Source: Zhengitettix transpicula
Taxonomy: Eukaryota; Arthropoda; Insecta; Orthoptera; Tetrigidae
Reading direction: 5' to 3'
Assembly: GCA_037074705.1 (NCBI GenBank)
Contig: CM073594.1
Location: forward strand, 79,981,009-80,045,008
DNA: 64,000 nt
Numbering within the stretch: position 1 is the first letter of the stretch; every line of letters begins with the position of its first letter. The notes under the pieces were generated by a model. It was not told the DNA's origin. It did not search any database and worked only from the letters and a program-made list of their open reading frames with translations. Below are positions 34,858 to 46,270 of this stretch, in pieces. The position numbers were made by a program, and so were the translations under genes.

Positions 34858-35103
34858 CACACGCATGTATGTGTGTGTGTATAATATGTATATGTGTATG
34901 TATGTGTATATATGTATGAGTGTGTGTGTTGGTATATATATATTTATAGATAAATAAATAATTCATAACTTCCTCAACTACTCACTCAAGAAGCAAGGAC
35001 ATTTCTTCAAGATAATTGTAACATGTTAATGTCTTCAAAATTATATCTCAATTGTAAAATCTTAGGATTAAAAAATTTTCTGTATATTAAATAAAAATAA
35101 AAA
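33331..35103 (+). mobile_element. jockey-type non-LTR retrotransposon, 5'-truncated
   Basis: A perfect 12-bp duplication AGTTGGCGGCGA flanks it (33319-33330 and 35104-35115). The 3' end has a TG-rich microsatellite (about 34864-34930) and an A-rich tail (TTAAATAAAAATAAAAA). The 5' end starts within the pre-reverse-transcriptase coding region, as expected from incomplete target-primed reverse transcription. The exact duplication and single frameshift suggest a fairly recent insertion. Confidence 0.93.
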
Positions 35104-35440
35104 AGTTGGCGGCGAAACCTTGCAGCGAACGGAACAAATAAAATTTGAGTAGAGGCTAGACGTCGTTAATGTATTACCAGTTAAAGCTGTGAATTAATAA
35201 AAAGTAAAACATTCACGGACGTATTGCGTCGTTAACATCGGAAAGAAATAGCAGTTTTTGTAAGAATAGCACTTTCCAAAATCATCGTGGAGGAATTGTT
35301 CCAGGAAAACATTATTGTGGAGCAGAGCAGTCATCAAAATATAGCCAATCTTGCAAAATCTTAAAGTGAAGTGTAGAGTCAGTGAAAACAAAGGCCTGAT
35401 CTAAAAAGTAAAGTGGTGAAAGTGTCTGAACGAGGTAATA
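35104..35440 (+). mobile_element. family C repeat, piece right of the jockey insertion
   Basis: GCGAACGGAACAAATAAAAT, GGCTAGACGTCGTTAATG and AAAACATTCACGGACG match the copy at 43175 (GAGGACGGAACAAATAATAC, CTAGCCGTCGTTAATG, AACATTCACGG). It completes the 5' part of the unit begun at 33173. The 3' half is not recognisable. Confidence 0.6.
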
Positions 35441-35454
35441 TTGATTGTCGTTGC

Positions 35455-35533
35455 ACTAGAGAGAGAGAGGAAGAGAGATAGAGAGAGGGGGGAGGGAGAG
35501 GGAGAGGGAGAGGGAGAGGAGAGGGAGAGAGAA
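35455..35533. repeat. GA-rich (purine) microsatellite
   Basis: Polypurine tract of GAGA and GGGAGA units, about 80 bp. It ends just before the foldback element. Confidence 0.95.
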
Positions 35534-35874
35534 ATAAATTATAAATAAATACAATTTTAAAGTGACGGAATCGGATTCTAAAGGCTGTTATATGAAGCGC
35601 AGGGCTTATATGCATAATAATATGAAAAAATAAAAATAAACGATTTTTTTAAAACAAAATTTGCCAAAATTTTAGTCCAATTTGTTAATTTTGTTAATAA
35701 AATATAACTTCTGCCGATCGTATATTAATGTTCATATGTCAATATGATTCTTATACGCGGTATCTAATATTTTTAGTTTTACATTGTATTTTTCCATTCT
35801 AAGAAAGTTTTCCCATCCCTAGTCTGAAAGATTCTCTTGACTAATTCACTTCAGTGATTACGATAGAAATAATA

Positions 35875-35945
35875 TCGCTCGAAGCTACGACCTCCACTAA
35901 ATACGCGATCGCTCTAACCACTAAGCATCCTAGTTGACTCCTGAG
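35875..35945 (-). repeat. tRNA-like sequence in the left foldback arm
   Basis: On the minus strand ATGCTTAGTGGTTAGAGCG resembles a tRNA D-arm/A-box, and GGTCGTAGCTTCGAGC some 25 bases on resembles a T-arm/B-box. The remaining stems are not convincing, so it is read as a tRNA-derived (SINE-like) segment, not a gene. Confidence 0.4.
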
Positions 35946-37144
35946 CGCAAACTAACAAGGATCCGGACGTTTTCCTGACAACAATATCCTGATTGACGTC
36001 CGACAGGACAAAATCCAGAAGTTTTTCCGACAAGGGCAAAATATCGATTGCCATTTTCCAGACAGTACAATATCCCGATTGTCGTTTTCCCGAAAGGTGA
36101 GTTTTTACGAAATAAAGCAGAATATTAATGTTGTAGTACACATTGTAAATTACGTTGTTCATTAATGCGTCCAAAATCATTTAGAGAAGTTGAATAAGGT
36201 GGTATTTTGTTTTTTAGGTGAATCCCAATTATATTCCCCCCCCCCCCAACGCATGGAAGGGATGTTTAACCCAACAATGTTTGATTCCGGAACATAAGTT
36301 ACATGTGTACTGTTCGTATTTACGACTGTATTCAATTTTTATGTAACGTTGGTACTATGTGCATTTTTACTTAAGTTGGTAACAATGCAATCTGCGTTCA
36401 TTTGTTGTTGTAACCTGACGTAAAACAATAAGCCAGCTTTATTTTGTTCCGATATTAACTGTTTCTTGTAATATATAATAATAAAAATCCTTCATCAGCA
36501 AAGTTTCGTTAAAATTGATTCACAGGTTTAAGATATGACAAATCTATGACTAAATTTGGTATTACTGGTATTATATTTCTTCCTATTCTCATAGGCTGCC
36601 AGGGTTTATTAAACTTTACCCTGCTGGAATGCTATAGATATACTCAGCGATTGCCAAAACTAAGGATTCGACACCAGTCTTGGTACTTATCACAATTTTT
36701 CTCACCCCCCTTTTCACCCTGTCTCATACCTGTTCTCTGGCATTTAGGGGATGAAATTCGACACTAAAAGCATGTAGAGAGGCATTGTGAATCTGAGCGG
36801 CCCCGTAAACTATTTATTTGGCGCAAATATAGGATGTTATCACTTTTTTTTGTATTGTGAAAATACCATCCTCTTCTACATCCCTATAAGAGTGCTAGAG
36901 TTATCTTAATTCCGCTGGGTTGTTCCTGGATATTAAGTGATACGTGTACCAAGTTTGGTTGAAATTGTTTCGCGCATTAATGAATAACGTAATTTAAAAT
37001 GTGTTCTGCAATATTAATATTATGCTGTATTTCGTAAAAACTCACCTTTCGGGAAAATGATGCATCAGGAATATGACCTGTCGGGAAAAAACGACAATCG
37101 GGATATTGTTGTCGGGAAAACGTCCGGATCCCAGTAAGTATGTG

Positions 37145-37220
37145 CTAAGGAGTCAACTAGGATGCCTCAGTGGTTAAAGCGATCGTGTGTTTAGTGGTGG
37201 CCTAAACTCGGTCGATATTA
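37145..37220 (+). repeat. tRNA-like sequence in the right foldback arm
   Basis: Inverted counterpart of 35875-35945: ATGCCTCAGTGGTTAAAGCG followed by a drifted T-arm (CTAAACTCGGTCGA). The A-box is better preserved than the B-box. Confidence 0.4.
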
Positions 37221-37767
37221 TTATCTATCGTTATCAGTGATATGAATTAGTCAAGAGAATCATTCAAACTAGGGATGGGCAGAGTACAATATAAAACTTA
37301 AAATATTAGAGGACCGCGTATAAGAATAATATTGACATAGGAACATGAATATGCGTTCGGCAGAATTTATATTTTTATTAGCGAAATAAACAAACTGGGA
37401 CTGAAATTTTGGCCAATTTTTCAAAAATCGTTTTAATTTTTTATAATATGATGGCTATAAGCCCTGCGCTTCATATAGCAGCACTTAGAATCCGATTCCG
37501 TCACTGTAAAGTGCTCAAGAAGAAATTTTAGTGACTTACCGCGCCCTCTTTTTCTACCACATTTTATTTTGACTTCATTTATTTAAATTTTTGTGTTATT
37601 TCTGTGATATTTCGATGTTTGAAATGCCACCACGAAGGAGTGTGCTTCTCCCTGGTGTTAAATTTTTGTACCATTACTGCGTATTCAACATAAGTACTAA
37701 ATATTTCAAAGCATCAGAATAAATAGCTTACTTTCATTCCGTATTTCTTAGTATCTTACGTTTATAT

Positions 37768-39081
37768 TGTAATAATCAAATATAATACTTATTAATTTGC
37801 CCCACGTTGTGGTAGCCAAAATGGAATAATTAAATAATGATAGGCTTTTAAATGAACAATTATTAACTTTTATTTAGCAATACTTGAAACAATTATACAA
37901 TTTTAAAAACATATCTCAATCTCTCATAGGCCTTCACTGGGTTTGATAACGGCAGATCATTTAAACATAATCAAAGAAACAAAAATTAACATTTAATTTA
38001 AAAGGAAATATTTATTCATCTAGACATAGACGAAATTAATTATTGACGAACTTATTCTACAAGATGGATTTTAAATTTAAACAGTTTATTTTATCAACAC
38101 AAACGAAAAGAACGATGTCTAACTTTATCTTTTAATTCGGTTTAGATATATGAATAGCATGAAATTTTAACTTACGATTACTCAGGAAAAATTTGGCTCG
38201 TTCGTACACACACTTTATATACTGGCCGTTTTAAACACTGATTCTAATAAACACTGTGGGTTTGACAAAAGTTGGTTCTCCGTTCGTTAAGGAAATATTA
38301 TTTGCTCGTTCTGAAGATTATTTGACGTTGGATGCAGTGTCCTGGTCTCCTACAATCGAAGATAGTGGTCTAATTTTGCGAATAGAATAGATTAGACTTC
38401 AGCATACAAAATGTTTATCGATGAATATTTGGCTATTTCTCTCGCATACTGCAACTTATAACACATTCTCCTCCGCCAACAAAATTAAATGATGTCTCTC
38501 TTAATCTCATCCTCCAGCCTCGGTGATCGCAGAACAACTCCCTATCACATACTCCAGTCTCGGTGATTGCAGTACGACTAACTCTCAAATGCTTATCTCT
38601 CCCTTATATACTCCCAGCCTTTTCCTTTGTCCATTGTTCGAAACCTTCGTCGCAAATGCCAGTTGACAGATTCTTCCATTATCCCGAGATTTATATCATG
38701 CAGCTGCAGTTCCGTAGTCAGCAAATGGCTAACTACTCTGTCATCTCAAAAGCCGAGACAGGACCCGTAATTTCTTTGGGTAGGACTACTTGTTTGTGGC
38801 ACCCCCACACGCACGTGCACGGTTTCTCAAGACCACACACCCAGCGTTTCCAAGACGAAGAAATACTCAGTCCTAAATAAAAACGTTACAAAACTGCCCC
38901 TCCAACAGTCCAGACTATCAATCAGACACAATGCCTCACTTAACAGGCAGTATGCCCCAGATTTAGTTTGAGAAAGGCCACACGCACGTGCACGGTTCCG
39001 AATTCTCAAGACCAGCCCTTCCAAGAACCTAAATAAATACGTTACAAAATGCCCCTACAACAGTCCAGACTATCCATCACA
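37768..39081 (-). mobile_element. family C-like repeat, atypical 5' half
   Basis: Plus-strand TGTAATAATCAAATATAATAC and CCCCACGTTGTGGTAGCCAAAATGG are the complement of a family C 3' end with its primer-site-like motif. ACTGGGTTTGATAA is the usual landmark further in. The proposed 5' end (complement TGTGATGGATAG, next to ATATATT) does not match other copies closely. Inside it about 170 bp is duplicated in tandem (about 38805-38925 against 38978-39080: CACGCACGTGCACGG, CAACAGTCCAGACTATC). Confidence 0.4.
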
Positions 39082-39769
39082 ATATATTTATTTTCAATTT
39101 GTCTAAATAATGTAACAAATATTTTACAAAGTATTTTATCTGTCATTAGGACATAAATCACTTTCATGTCTTCCGGAACTTTGTATCGGTTTGTTTACAA
39201 ATTTCTACATCGTGTATAGTACACAGCGTATGGTATTAGTTTGAATTTTAGATTATATTATATCTAAAAATGGACAGTATTAGCGGTCGTTGACCTAGTC
39301 CAAACACGGATGCTACAAAAAAAAAGAAGGATGGACAATAATATGGTGCAGGGAAGTTTTAATAGACATGTTTCTCTGTAAATAATAAATATATTATTTT
39401 TTTCAAAAAATGTGTTTTTCTCAGCTTCATGTTTCGTGGTACAAAAAAACCTTCTATGCGTCACAAATCATAAGATATTGTCTTCAAATTTGTTTTAGAT
39501 AATCTAATAAATAATATCTTGAATCCTACGTATTTTTTAAATAGTCTAAAAGAAATAACGTTTTAAAAAGAAGAAGAGTGTCATTTTTCAAGGAAACGAA
39601 TTCCGTTATCAATTAATTTTTTTTTCTCTGCCTCTATTGTTCAATTTCAAAACCAATACTTACAATTATTATTTAATGTCCAAGAAATCTACTAATGTGT
39701 AAAAAATAAAATTATTTTTATATATGTAACGAAAGGGATATTTTAAAAATACCCTAATTTTGTATATAC
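39082..39769. other. AT-rich unassigned stretch
   Basis: No recognisable elements or exons. Confidence 0.4.
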
Positions 39770-40903
39770 TGTAATAAACAACAATTAAGTCTTTATTTAA
39801 ATTAATTTATTTAATGGATTTGCCTCACGTTGAATGTCATAATGTAACAAACTAATAAAATAAGTCGTTTAATCAATTTTTAATCAAATGAATTTACCTC
39901 ACGTTAAGTGTCAAAATGTAATAATTAAATGGAAGGTTTTTTTATAAAATGAAAAGATCAAAATTAACAAACAAAATATTTATTTATTTTGTGGCAATAA
40001 CTCAAAAACAAATACAAATTAAAATATTAATTTCTCAGGGTCTTCACTAGGTTTGATAATGGACACAACAATTTGATTTAAAAATCTTATTAACAAACAA
40101 ATCACATTTACCTAAACAATATGTCGATAGAAATAAACTAAAAAGAAAAGAAATTAACTTGAGAATTTAAATAGAACGAAAGTAAAAAGTAAAGAGATTA
40201 ACTCTCATTAACAATTTAAAATAGAACAAAATCTGACTTCTATCCTTTAATTACGTTTACATAAATCATTATTTTTATATTTTGTTACTCACATCTGTCC
40301 AGCTGGTCCCATCATTCCTTTTTTTCGGGAGTACACTATTGCAAAATTTTTACTCTGATTCTAATATCGGCTGAAATATTTTACACTCTTTAAGTCAACC
40401 TTGGTAAGCTTCCAGGAACTCGGATGATCCTCCTTTTAGTCAGCTATCTGGTGACCGCTTGTCTTATATGAATCCTGTGATTTTTACCGCTTGGGACTTA
40501 AACTGCAACTTTACTATTCCTGGCTGGCTACAGACGTAAAAACAGCACTACTTTCCTGGCTGCTGATAGACGTAAAAACCTGCTAACTTAGCGATATTTA
40601 CGATGTAATGCTCCCCTAAATGTTTTACTTCGTATTCAACTCACCACTTTGTTTAATGATACATTAACGGCTAGTCTCTGCTCTAGTATAATTTGTTCCG
40701 TCCTCCGAAATGTCCCGTCACCAACTAATTACTATACTATCGTAGTCTCGAGTTTTAGCTCGCATACGCCATTTTAGACTTTCCGACAAAGTAACAAAGC
40801 TCGGCTCTAGTGTTGTTTTGGAAGCTCCTGCCGCTATAATGGATTTCTCAAACAATTTAAATTTTACTAAAACCAATTAATGTTCTAATTAATTGGCATT
40901 ATA
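39770..40903 (-). mobile_element. family C LTR-like repeat
   Basis: 1134 bp. The plus strand starts TGTAATAAACAACAATTAAG and ends AATTAATTGGCATTATA, the complement of TATAATGCCAATTAATT (TGTAATGCC with one change). Two tandem motifs, CTCACGTTGAATGTCATAATG and CTCACGTTAAGTGTCAAAATG, repeat the primer-site-like sequence. Complement of the GGTACCAGC block appears as CAGCTGGTCCCATC. Confidence 0.62.
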
Positions 40904-42050
40904 ATACTATTCTAATTATTTCAATACAGAAAATCAGTACCGACTTAAAACTTTTCACAATTCTTCAATCTAGCACTTTTAATAAGCATACAAAATTTTA
41001 ATACAATTGCTTATTATTTACATAAATTTCATTTTTCAGTCCCAGTGCCCCTTAGAAACACAAATAAATATGTAAATAGTATAAAAAAACATTAAAAGAC
41101 CGTTACTACGTGAAAAAAACCTTAAAATAATTTTAATGAAAAGTTTGAAATTGTTGCCATAGAATAGTTCATTCAATTTATACAGTAATCATATATTTAT
41201 ATTGTAATATAAACACTTAAATACTACTAGAATTTTTCAACAATTGATCAAATACCAAAAGCTCGCTATCATGGGAATTACGTCATTCAACACTGTGTTG
41301 CAATTTTGCTTTCATTAATGACACATGGATACAGTCGGGAACGGTTCGGTTATTGCGAAGTGCAATTATTGCATGTAACAGCGCAATTAACAGTTGCTAG
41401 CCGCAGACAGCTGAAACGTCAGTAACTGGTAAGTATTTAACAATCAGATTTTAATTCCAACTGTCCGCTAAATTACGCTCGTTTTAATATTGGCTTAGTG
41501 GAACCCCATAGGGAAGGTAAATACGAATTCCTGTAAACCCCACTGAGTTCCTCCACAAATGTACCAAATAACACAGGCTGCAAAGAAACGCATCCGCATA
41601 TTGCTTATTACCGATTTTCAAATTCTGTTATAAGTGTGCGTTGCATTTTATAATTAAAAACTAGGAATAAGTATTTTTACACGTTTTTATTACTGCAAAA
41701 TCAATCGAGACAATCGCATAAAGCTGCTATGAAGAAATAATTTGTACTGTTTTAAAACTTCCATCAACGAATGAAAAATCTCAAAGAAATATCCTTATTC
41801 AATTCAATATACACCTAAAATATTTAATTTCATTTCATGTTTTATTATCAAGGTGTGTTATTATATTAGATTATATTTACAGCTCATAACCATTGTACAG
41901 TCACAACATTTAGTTCTTGTCATTATTTTTTGAATAACAGGATCTTTCGTTTGATTCGCAATTGTCAATCTGTAAAAATAAGTTTCCACTTCCGGAAATC
42001 TCGTTGCACGACATTTCTCGTAGTTATAAATTCCTTATTACTGCTATTTG
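40904..42050. other. unassigned; unique balanced-composition part at 41220-41600
   Basis: The 41220-41600 part has no repeat homology in the window and contains a donor-like CTGGTAAGTAT at 41425 that is not framed as an exon. The rest is AT-rich. Confidence 0.3.
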
Positions 42051-42300
42051 TTTTTTTGTAACAGGCCACATGAGGGTAATCCACATAGTGGCAACTACCC
42101 TTTTACATAGGAAGGGATTTGAAAGGGAGGATGCCGAAGGGTAGAGGAAGATAGCCAAGGGTTAACTAGGGCCCCCGGACTATAGTTTAAGGATCCTACC
42201 TGGCATTCGCCTAAAAGTAATGCAGGGAAAACCCTGGAAAAACCTGCATTAGGTAGGTCGGGCATTTGGTACTTGTCACACGCCCATCCGATGGCGGGAG
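42051..42300 (-). mobile_element. family A retroposon, 5'-truncated
   Basis: T-run, then ACAGGCCACATGAGGGTAAT and the following blocks to CCGATGGCGGGAG, where it meets an oppositely oriented copy head to head. Confidence 0.8.
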
Positions 42301-42598
42301 AGAGCTATTCTCTCGCAGGCACTATTTGCGAGGGATGTTCTCTCGTAGGCAGAACCTTGTAGGAGAGACAGGAAGGGGCTACCTTTGGGGATGCCTTTTC
42401 CTCTCTCAGTTTTGAACTAAGATTCCCACAAGCTTAGGCACCACGGCCTGTTTTGAGAGGTGTATGTTCCGGGGTCACAGACCTTGGGCATACGGTAAGA
42501 GTTGTTCTCTGTTCCCAATGGAACAATGGGTCAGCTGCCTCCTAAACTGGTCGAGGCACGGAGAAGGGAATGCTGCGTCCCCACAGCAAACTCTTTTC
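42301..42598 (+). mobile_element. family A retroposon, 5' half only
   Basis: Starts AGCTATTCTCTCGCAGGC and runs to CCCCACAGCAAACTC. It is the 5' half in plus orientation, lacking the 3' half and A-tail. It forms an inverted junction with 42051-42300. Confidence 0.75.
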
Positions 42599-42665
42599 CT
42601 GTATTCCCCATTATTAATCTTAGAAAAGAAATAATGCAATTCCAGAATTGGGTGTCGCACCACAA

Positions 42666-42910
42666 TTTTTTTAAGGTGTAGACAGGCTATGTATAGGGTA
42701 ATCCTTATACTGGCAACTCTCCTCTTACAGCATAGGATAGGGATTTGAAAGGAGGGATGCGGAAGGGTGGAGGAAGGTAGCCATGGGTTAACTAGGGCCC
42801 CCGGACTATAGTTTAAGGATCCTACCTGGCATTCGCCTAAAAGTAATGCACGGAAAACCCTATGAAAACCTGTATTAGGTAGGTCGGGCATTTGGTACTT
42901 GTCCCACACT
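42666..42910 (-). mobile_element. family A retroposon, variant 3' end
   Basis: T-run followed by AAGGTGTAGACAGGCTATGT, a variant of the usual 3' end also seen near 3830. It then follows family A to GGTACTTGTCCCACAC and stops. Confidence 0.75.
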
Positions 42911-43174
42911 TCAGACCTTTCACTAAATGTTAGCAATTGCTATAAAAATTTTGTAAATGGATAAATTTAATTAATTTGATTTAAATTGTACTAAGTAAAT
43001 ATTTGAATAATCATAAACTGTAAAGTAAAATTTAAATTTCTTTAAATAATTCATAATTCAGTATTGCAATTAAGTTGCTTCAAAATAAATTAAAATATAA
43101 TAAATAAAAGCTACAAGTTAAAATGAAAAAGTTAATAATGTAAAATCTGCAAAAATGTAAATCACTACATATAT

Positions 43175-44225
43175 TGTAATGCCAATTAATTAGGCCATGA
43201 ATTGTTTGGACATAAAATTTGAATTGTTTGAGAAATCCATTATAGCCGTCTGATAGAACAAAGCGACAATGGTAAAAGCGAGCTCACTTTGCTCTGTCGA
43301 AAATTTAAAAATGCCTTATGGGGGCAGAAACTCGGAGTGAGTTTGCGGAAAAACATCGTGAGAAGAAGAACAAGTAATATAACTGTTAGTTGGTAGTGGG
43401 GCAGTTCAGAGGACGGAACAAATAATACTAGCCCAGAGACTAGCCGTCGTTAATGTATTATGAAACAAAGTTGCGAATTTAAGACAAAGTAAAAAACATT
43501 CACGGAAGTATTACCTCGTAAATATCGCTAAGTAAAAGCAGTTTACGTTAATAGCCAGCCAGGGAAGGAAGCGAGCAGTTTTTACGTATACAGCCAGCCA
43601 GGAAAGTCTAAGAGAGTTTACGTCTATAACCAGCCAAGGAAGCAAGCAGACATCAGAAAGCTGACATTCAGAAGGTCATCCGAGTTCGTGTGAGCCTAAT
43701 AATTTTGACTTCAATAGAGTAAATTCTGTGAGTCGACATTTTAGAATCAGTGTAAAAGTTTGCCATAGTGTACTTCCGAATCCAAAAGGAATAATGGTAC
43801 CAGCTGGACACAAGTGAGTAAAAAACGAAAACTAATGATTAATTGTAAACGTAATTAAAGGATAGAGTCAGATTTCGTTCTCTTTTAATTGTCAATCGAA
43901 GTTAATTTCTTTTCTTTTTAATTTCTTTCTATCGATTTTATGTTTAGGTAAATGTGAACTGTTTGTTAATAAGATTTTAAAATCAATTTGTTGTGTCCAT
44001 AATAAAACCCAGTAGAGGCCCTGAGAGAATGAAATCTCAAATTTTGTGTTTGTAATCATCTTTTGTTGCCACAAAAAAAAAAAATATTTTGTTTGTTAAT
44101 TGTTGATTATCTTTTTGTTAATAAAAACCTTTCATTTAATCATTACTTTTTGGCGCTTCACATGAGGTAAATTCTTCAAATTCATTAAATTAATTAAATT
44201 AAATAAAGGACAATTGTTGTTTATT

Positions 44226-44228
<3 letters not shown>
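43175..44228 (+). mobile_element. family C LTR-like repeat, best preserved copy
   Basis: 1054 bp from TGTAATGCCAATTAATTAGG to TTGTTTATTACA, set between CATATAT and a 50-bp TA run. It shows all landmarks: GGACATAAAATTTGAATTG, two or three GTTTACGT(C/T)(A/T)ATA-CCAGCCA(G/A)GGAA direct repeats at 43537-43640, GTGAGTCGAC, ATGGTACCAGCTGG, and GAGGCCCTGAGAGAATG. Then TTTTTGGCGCTTCACATGAGG resembles TGGCGCCCAACGTGGGG-type primer sites. No open frames. Confidence 0.68.

Positions 44229-44278
<50 letters not shown>
44229..44278. repeat. (TA)n microsatellite between family C ends
   Basis: About 50 bp of pure TA, bounded by ATTACA on the left and TGTAAT on the right. Confidence 0.95.
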
Positions 44279-44281
<3 letters not shown>

Positions 44282-44444
44282 AATATACAAACACAAAAAT
44301 AAATATTTTGTTTGTTTATTGTTGATTATCTTTTTGTTAATAAAAACCTTTCATTTAATCATTACTTTTTGGCGCTTCACATGAGGTAAATTCTTCAAAT
44401 TCATTAAATTAATTAAATTAAATAAAGGACAATTGTTGTTTATT

Positions 44445-44447
<3 letters not shown>
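44279..44447 (+). repeat. tandem duplicate of the family C 3' end
   Basis: TGTAATATACAAACACAAAAAT, then an almost exact repeat of 44092-44228 (TTTGGCGCTTCACATGAGG to TTGTTTATTACA), then another TA run (44448-44477) and TGTAATATACAAACACAAAC again. It is a recent tandem duplication of TA run plus 3' end. Confidence 0.85.
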
Positions 44448-44480
<33 letters not shown>

Positions 44481-44500
44481 AATATACAAACACAAACACT

Positions 44501-45170
44501 GTTAACCAAATTCTTTCTGACACTAACTCTTATAAAACTTGCACGCCCACCTGCTTCAGTACAATTATTGACAAACAAATTAAAATTATTCTCAAGAGGT
44601 GGTAACAAAATTATTTTATTGAACCATCCACATATTCTCCTTATTTTCACCTCAGCCAACATTCCTAAAATACACAAACCTGACGTATCTTTTGGAATTA
44701 TCATTTCTTCTACTGACAGTCCCTCCACAACATTTCCTCCAACATTAATGTTTTCTAAAGCCCTCAATGAAGAAAACCATTATTCTGTTTAAAATTCTTA
44801 CCGATTTATTGATAAAATCAAGCACCTTACAGTCTCTCATGACTACTCTTTAATTTCTTTTGATATCGTTTCCTTATTAAACTCTATTCCCAATGATTTA
44901 GTCATTAACAGTTTCAAAAACAGATGGCCTATTCTTAGTCAATATACTAAAATTTCACTTCATGAAATTTTATGCATTATAAATGTAGTCCTCAAGTCCA
45001 CTTATTTCATGTTTAGTCAGGTTTATTGTCATCACATATTTGGTTCTCTTATGGGAAGCCCCCTGAGTCCTTCTTTGCTGAGATAGTCATGAGAGATTCT
45101 GTCTTTCTCTACTTCTCTCTCTCTCTACATACTTTCTACCGATAGTGCATTAATTGAACAGCTATAAAAT
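44501..45170 (+). pseudogene. Penelope-like element reverse transcriptase, degenerate
   Basis: The plus strand, in shifting frames, reads a Penelope-type reverse transcriptase: NQILSDTNSYKTCTPTCFST, then KIHKPDVSFG and IISSTDSPS (the KIHK block diagnostic of the family), then FIDKIKHLTVSHDYSLISFD with IVSLLNSIP, and FGSLMGSPLSPSL. The palm motif with the second catalytic pair is not recovered, and no endonuclease follows directly. Stops and indels show it is dead. It abuts the TA/family C junction at 44478. Confidence 0.82.
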
Positions 45171-45780
45171 ACATTGAGTTTTATTGAATCAATCCCAACA
45201 AACATACCTCCGAATTTCTTTACGAATAGAATACTTAAATACACTTCTTGAATATTGCAGGATATAATTGGCCTTCAGTCTTCAGATATTAAAAAAGATT
45301 AAATTGATGAAATTCTCATCTAGAATCAGAATGTAAACAAATAGTCGCCATATTGGAGTCACTACTATTGCATAAAAAATAACTTACATTTTCCGCTAGG
45401 ATCGTTAAGTATTTCGTATTGCTTTTTATCAATATTCGATGGAGTATTACTGGATAAAATTATACTTTTTCAATATTCAATGAAAATATTTCTGCTTTAT
45501 TTAATTACGGAAAAAGGAACTATATCCTTTGTTCGTCGCATAGTAACGTCTCTCTCTCTCTTGCAAACGTCACGGTCTCTCGGCGCGCAGTAATTTAGCA
45601 GAAATTGATCACATTTTTCAATTATAATTCTTTCTACCTTTATTCTAGGGGTTTATCACCCCCACAGTACCGTTTCCCGTGTTTTGAAGAATATGTGTAC
45701 CAATTTTCGTTGCACTCCGGCCACGCGTTTAAATTTGTATAAACAAATGTAAATACATACATACAAATATACATCCTTTT
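45171..45780. other. unassigned; family D-like scrap at 45640-45770
   Basis: GTGTACCAATTTTCGTTGCA and CCGGCCACGCGTTTAAATTTG resemble the end of family D units. The rest is unassigned. Confidence 0.35.
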
Positions 45781-46270
45781 TTATTATACAGATTCATTCC
45801 TCCTTGGTACTACAGCCGGTGAAGGGCCTTAGTCTCTCGCACAATTGTTGCAAATTCTTCTCTGTTCTCCCCCTTTGTTCACCATGTCTTTAATCACATC
45901 CTGATATCCTCCTCGATGCCATCCAACCATCTCAACCACGGTAGTTCATTCAGTCTTTCTTCCAGGTCTCCCGGTCTATAATTTCTTGGCTGCTCTATCC
46001 TCGCCCATTCTTTCAACATTTCCCAGCCAACCTTAATATGTTGCTGTTGAGGTCATCCACTATATCTGTATTTCTTCTCATCCTGCATTGTCCACTATCA
46101 TTTTCAGAACCATATATTATTCTCCGTATCATTCTGTCCTTCCTTCTCAATAGTTCTTCATTAATCTTAATTAGGAACATTGTCTGTGTACCAGGTCACC
46201 ACTGGATTTACCACTGAACGGGATATTTCTTTATACCTTATCAGATTCCTACTAAGATTGCACGCGGCAA
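45781..46270 (-). pseudogene. RTE-like non-LTR retrotransposon, C-terminal remnant
   Basis: Minus-strand pieces, with frameshifts, match the C-terminal tail of RTE/craTA-type endonuclease-reverse transcriptases: RRKDRMIRRIIYG, GQCRMRRNTDIVDDL, then RWLDGIEEDI and a final NREEFATIVRETKALHRL. These fit the usual RRI.G block, the RW.DDIEEDL motif and the REEWR.IV..AKA ending. The polymerase domain is absent. Confidence 0.7.

Larger units (their letters stand above)
35561..37505. mobile_element. foldback element with about 500-bp inverted arms
   Basis: The left arm (35561 to about 36130) and right arm (about 37010 to 37505) are inverted complements. Ends read AGTGACGGAATCGGATTCTA (left) and the complement on the right; inner ends share GGTGAGTTTTTACGAAATA. 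Arms differ by many substitutions and indels. The 880-bp centre has a C-run at 36238 and a diverged family D-like part (GGCGCAAATATAGGATG, GTTCCTGGATATTAAGTG). No transposase and no clear target duplication. The structure fits a non-autonomous foldback DNA element. Confidence 0.75.

Noticed and set aside
35455..35533. Regulatory GAGA-factor site cluster
   Set aside because: A long simple purine repeat explains it; no independent evidence of function.
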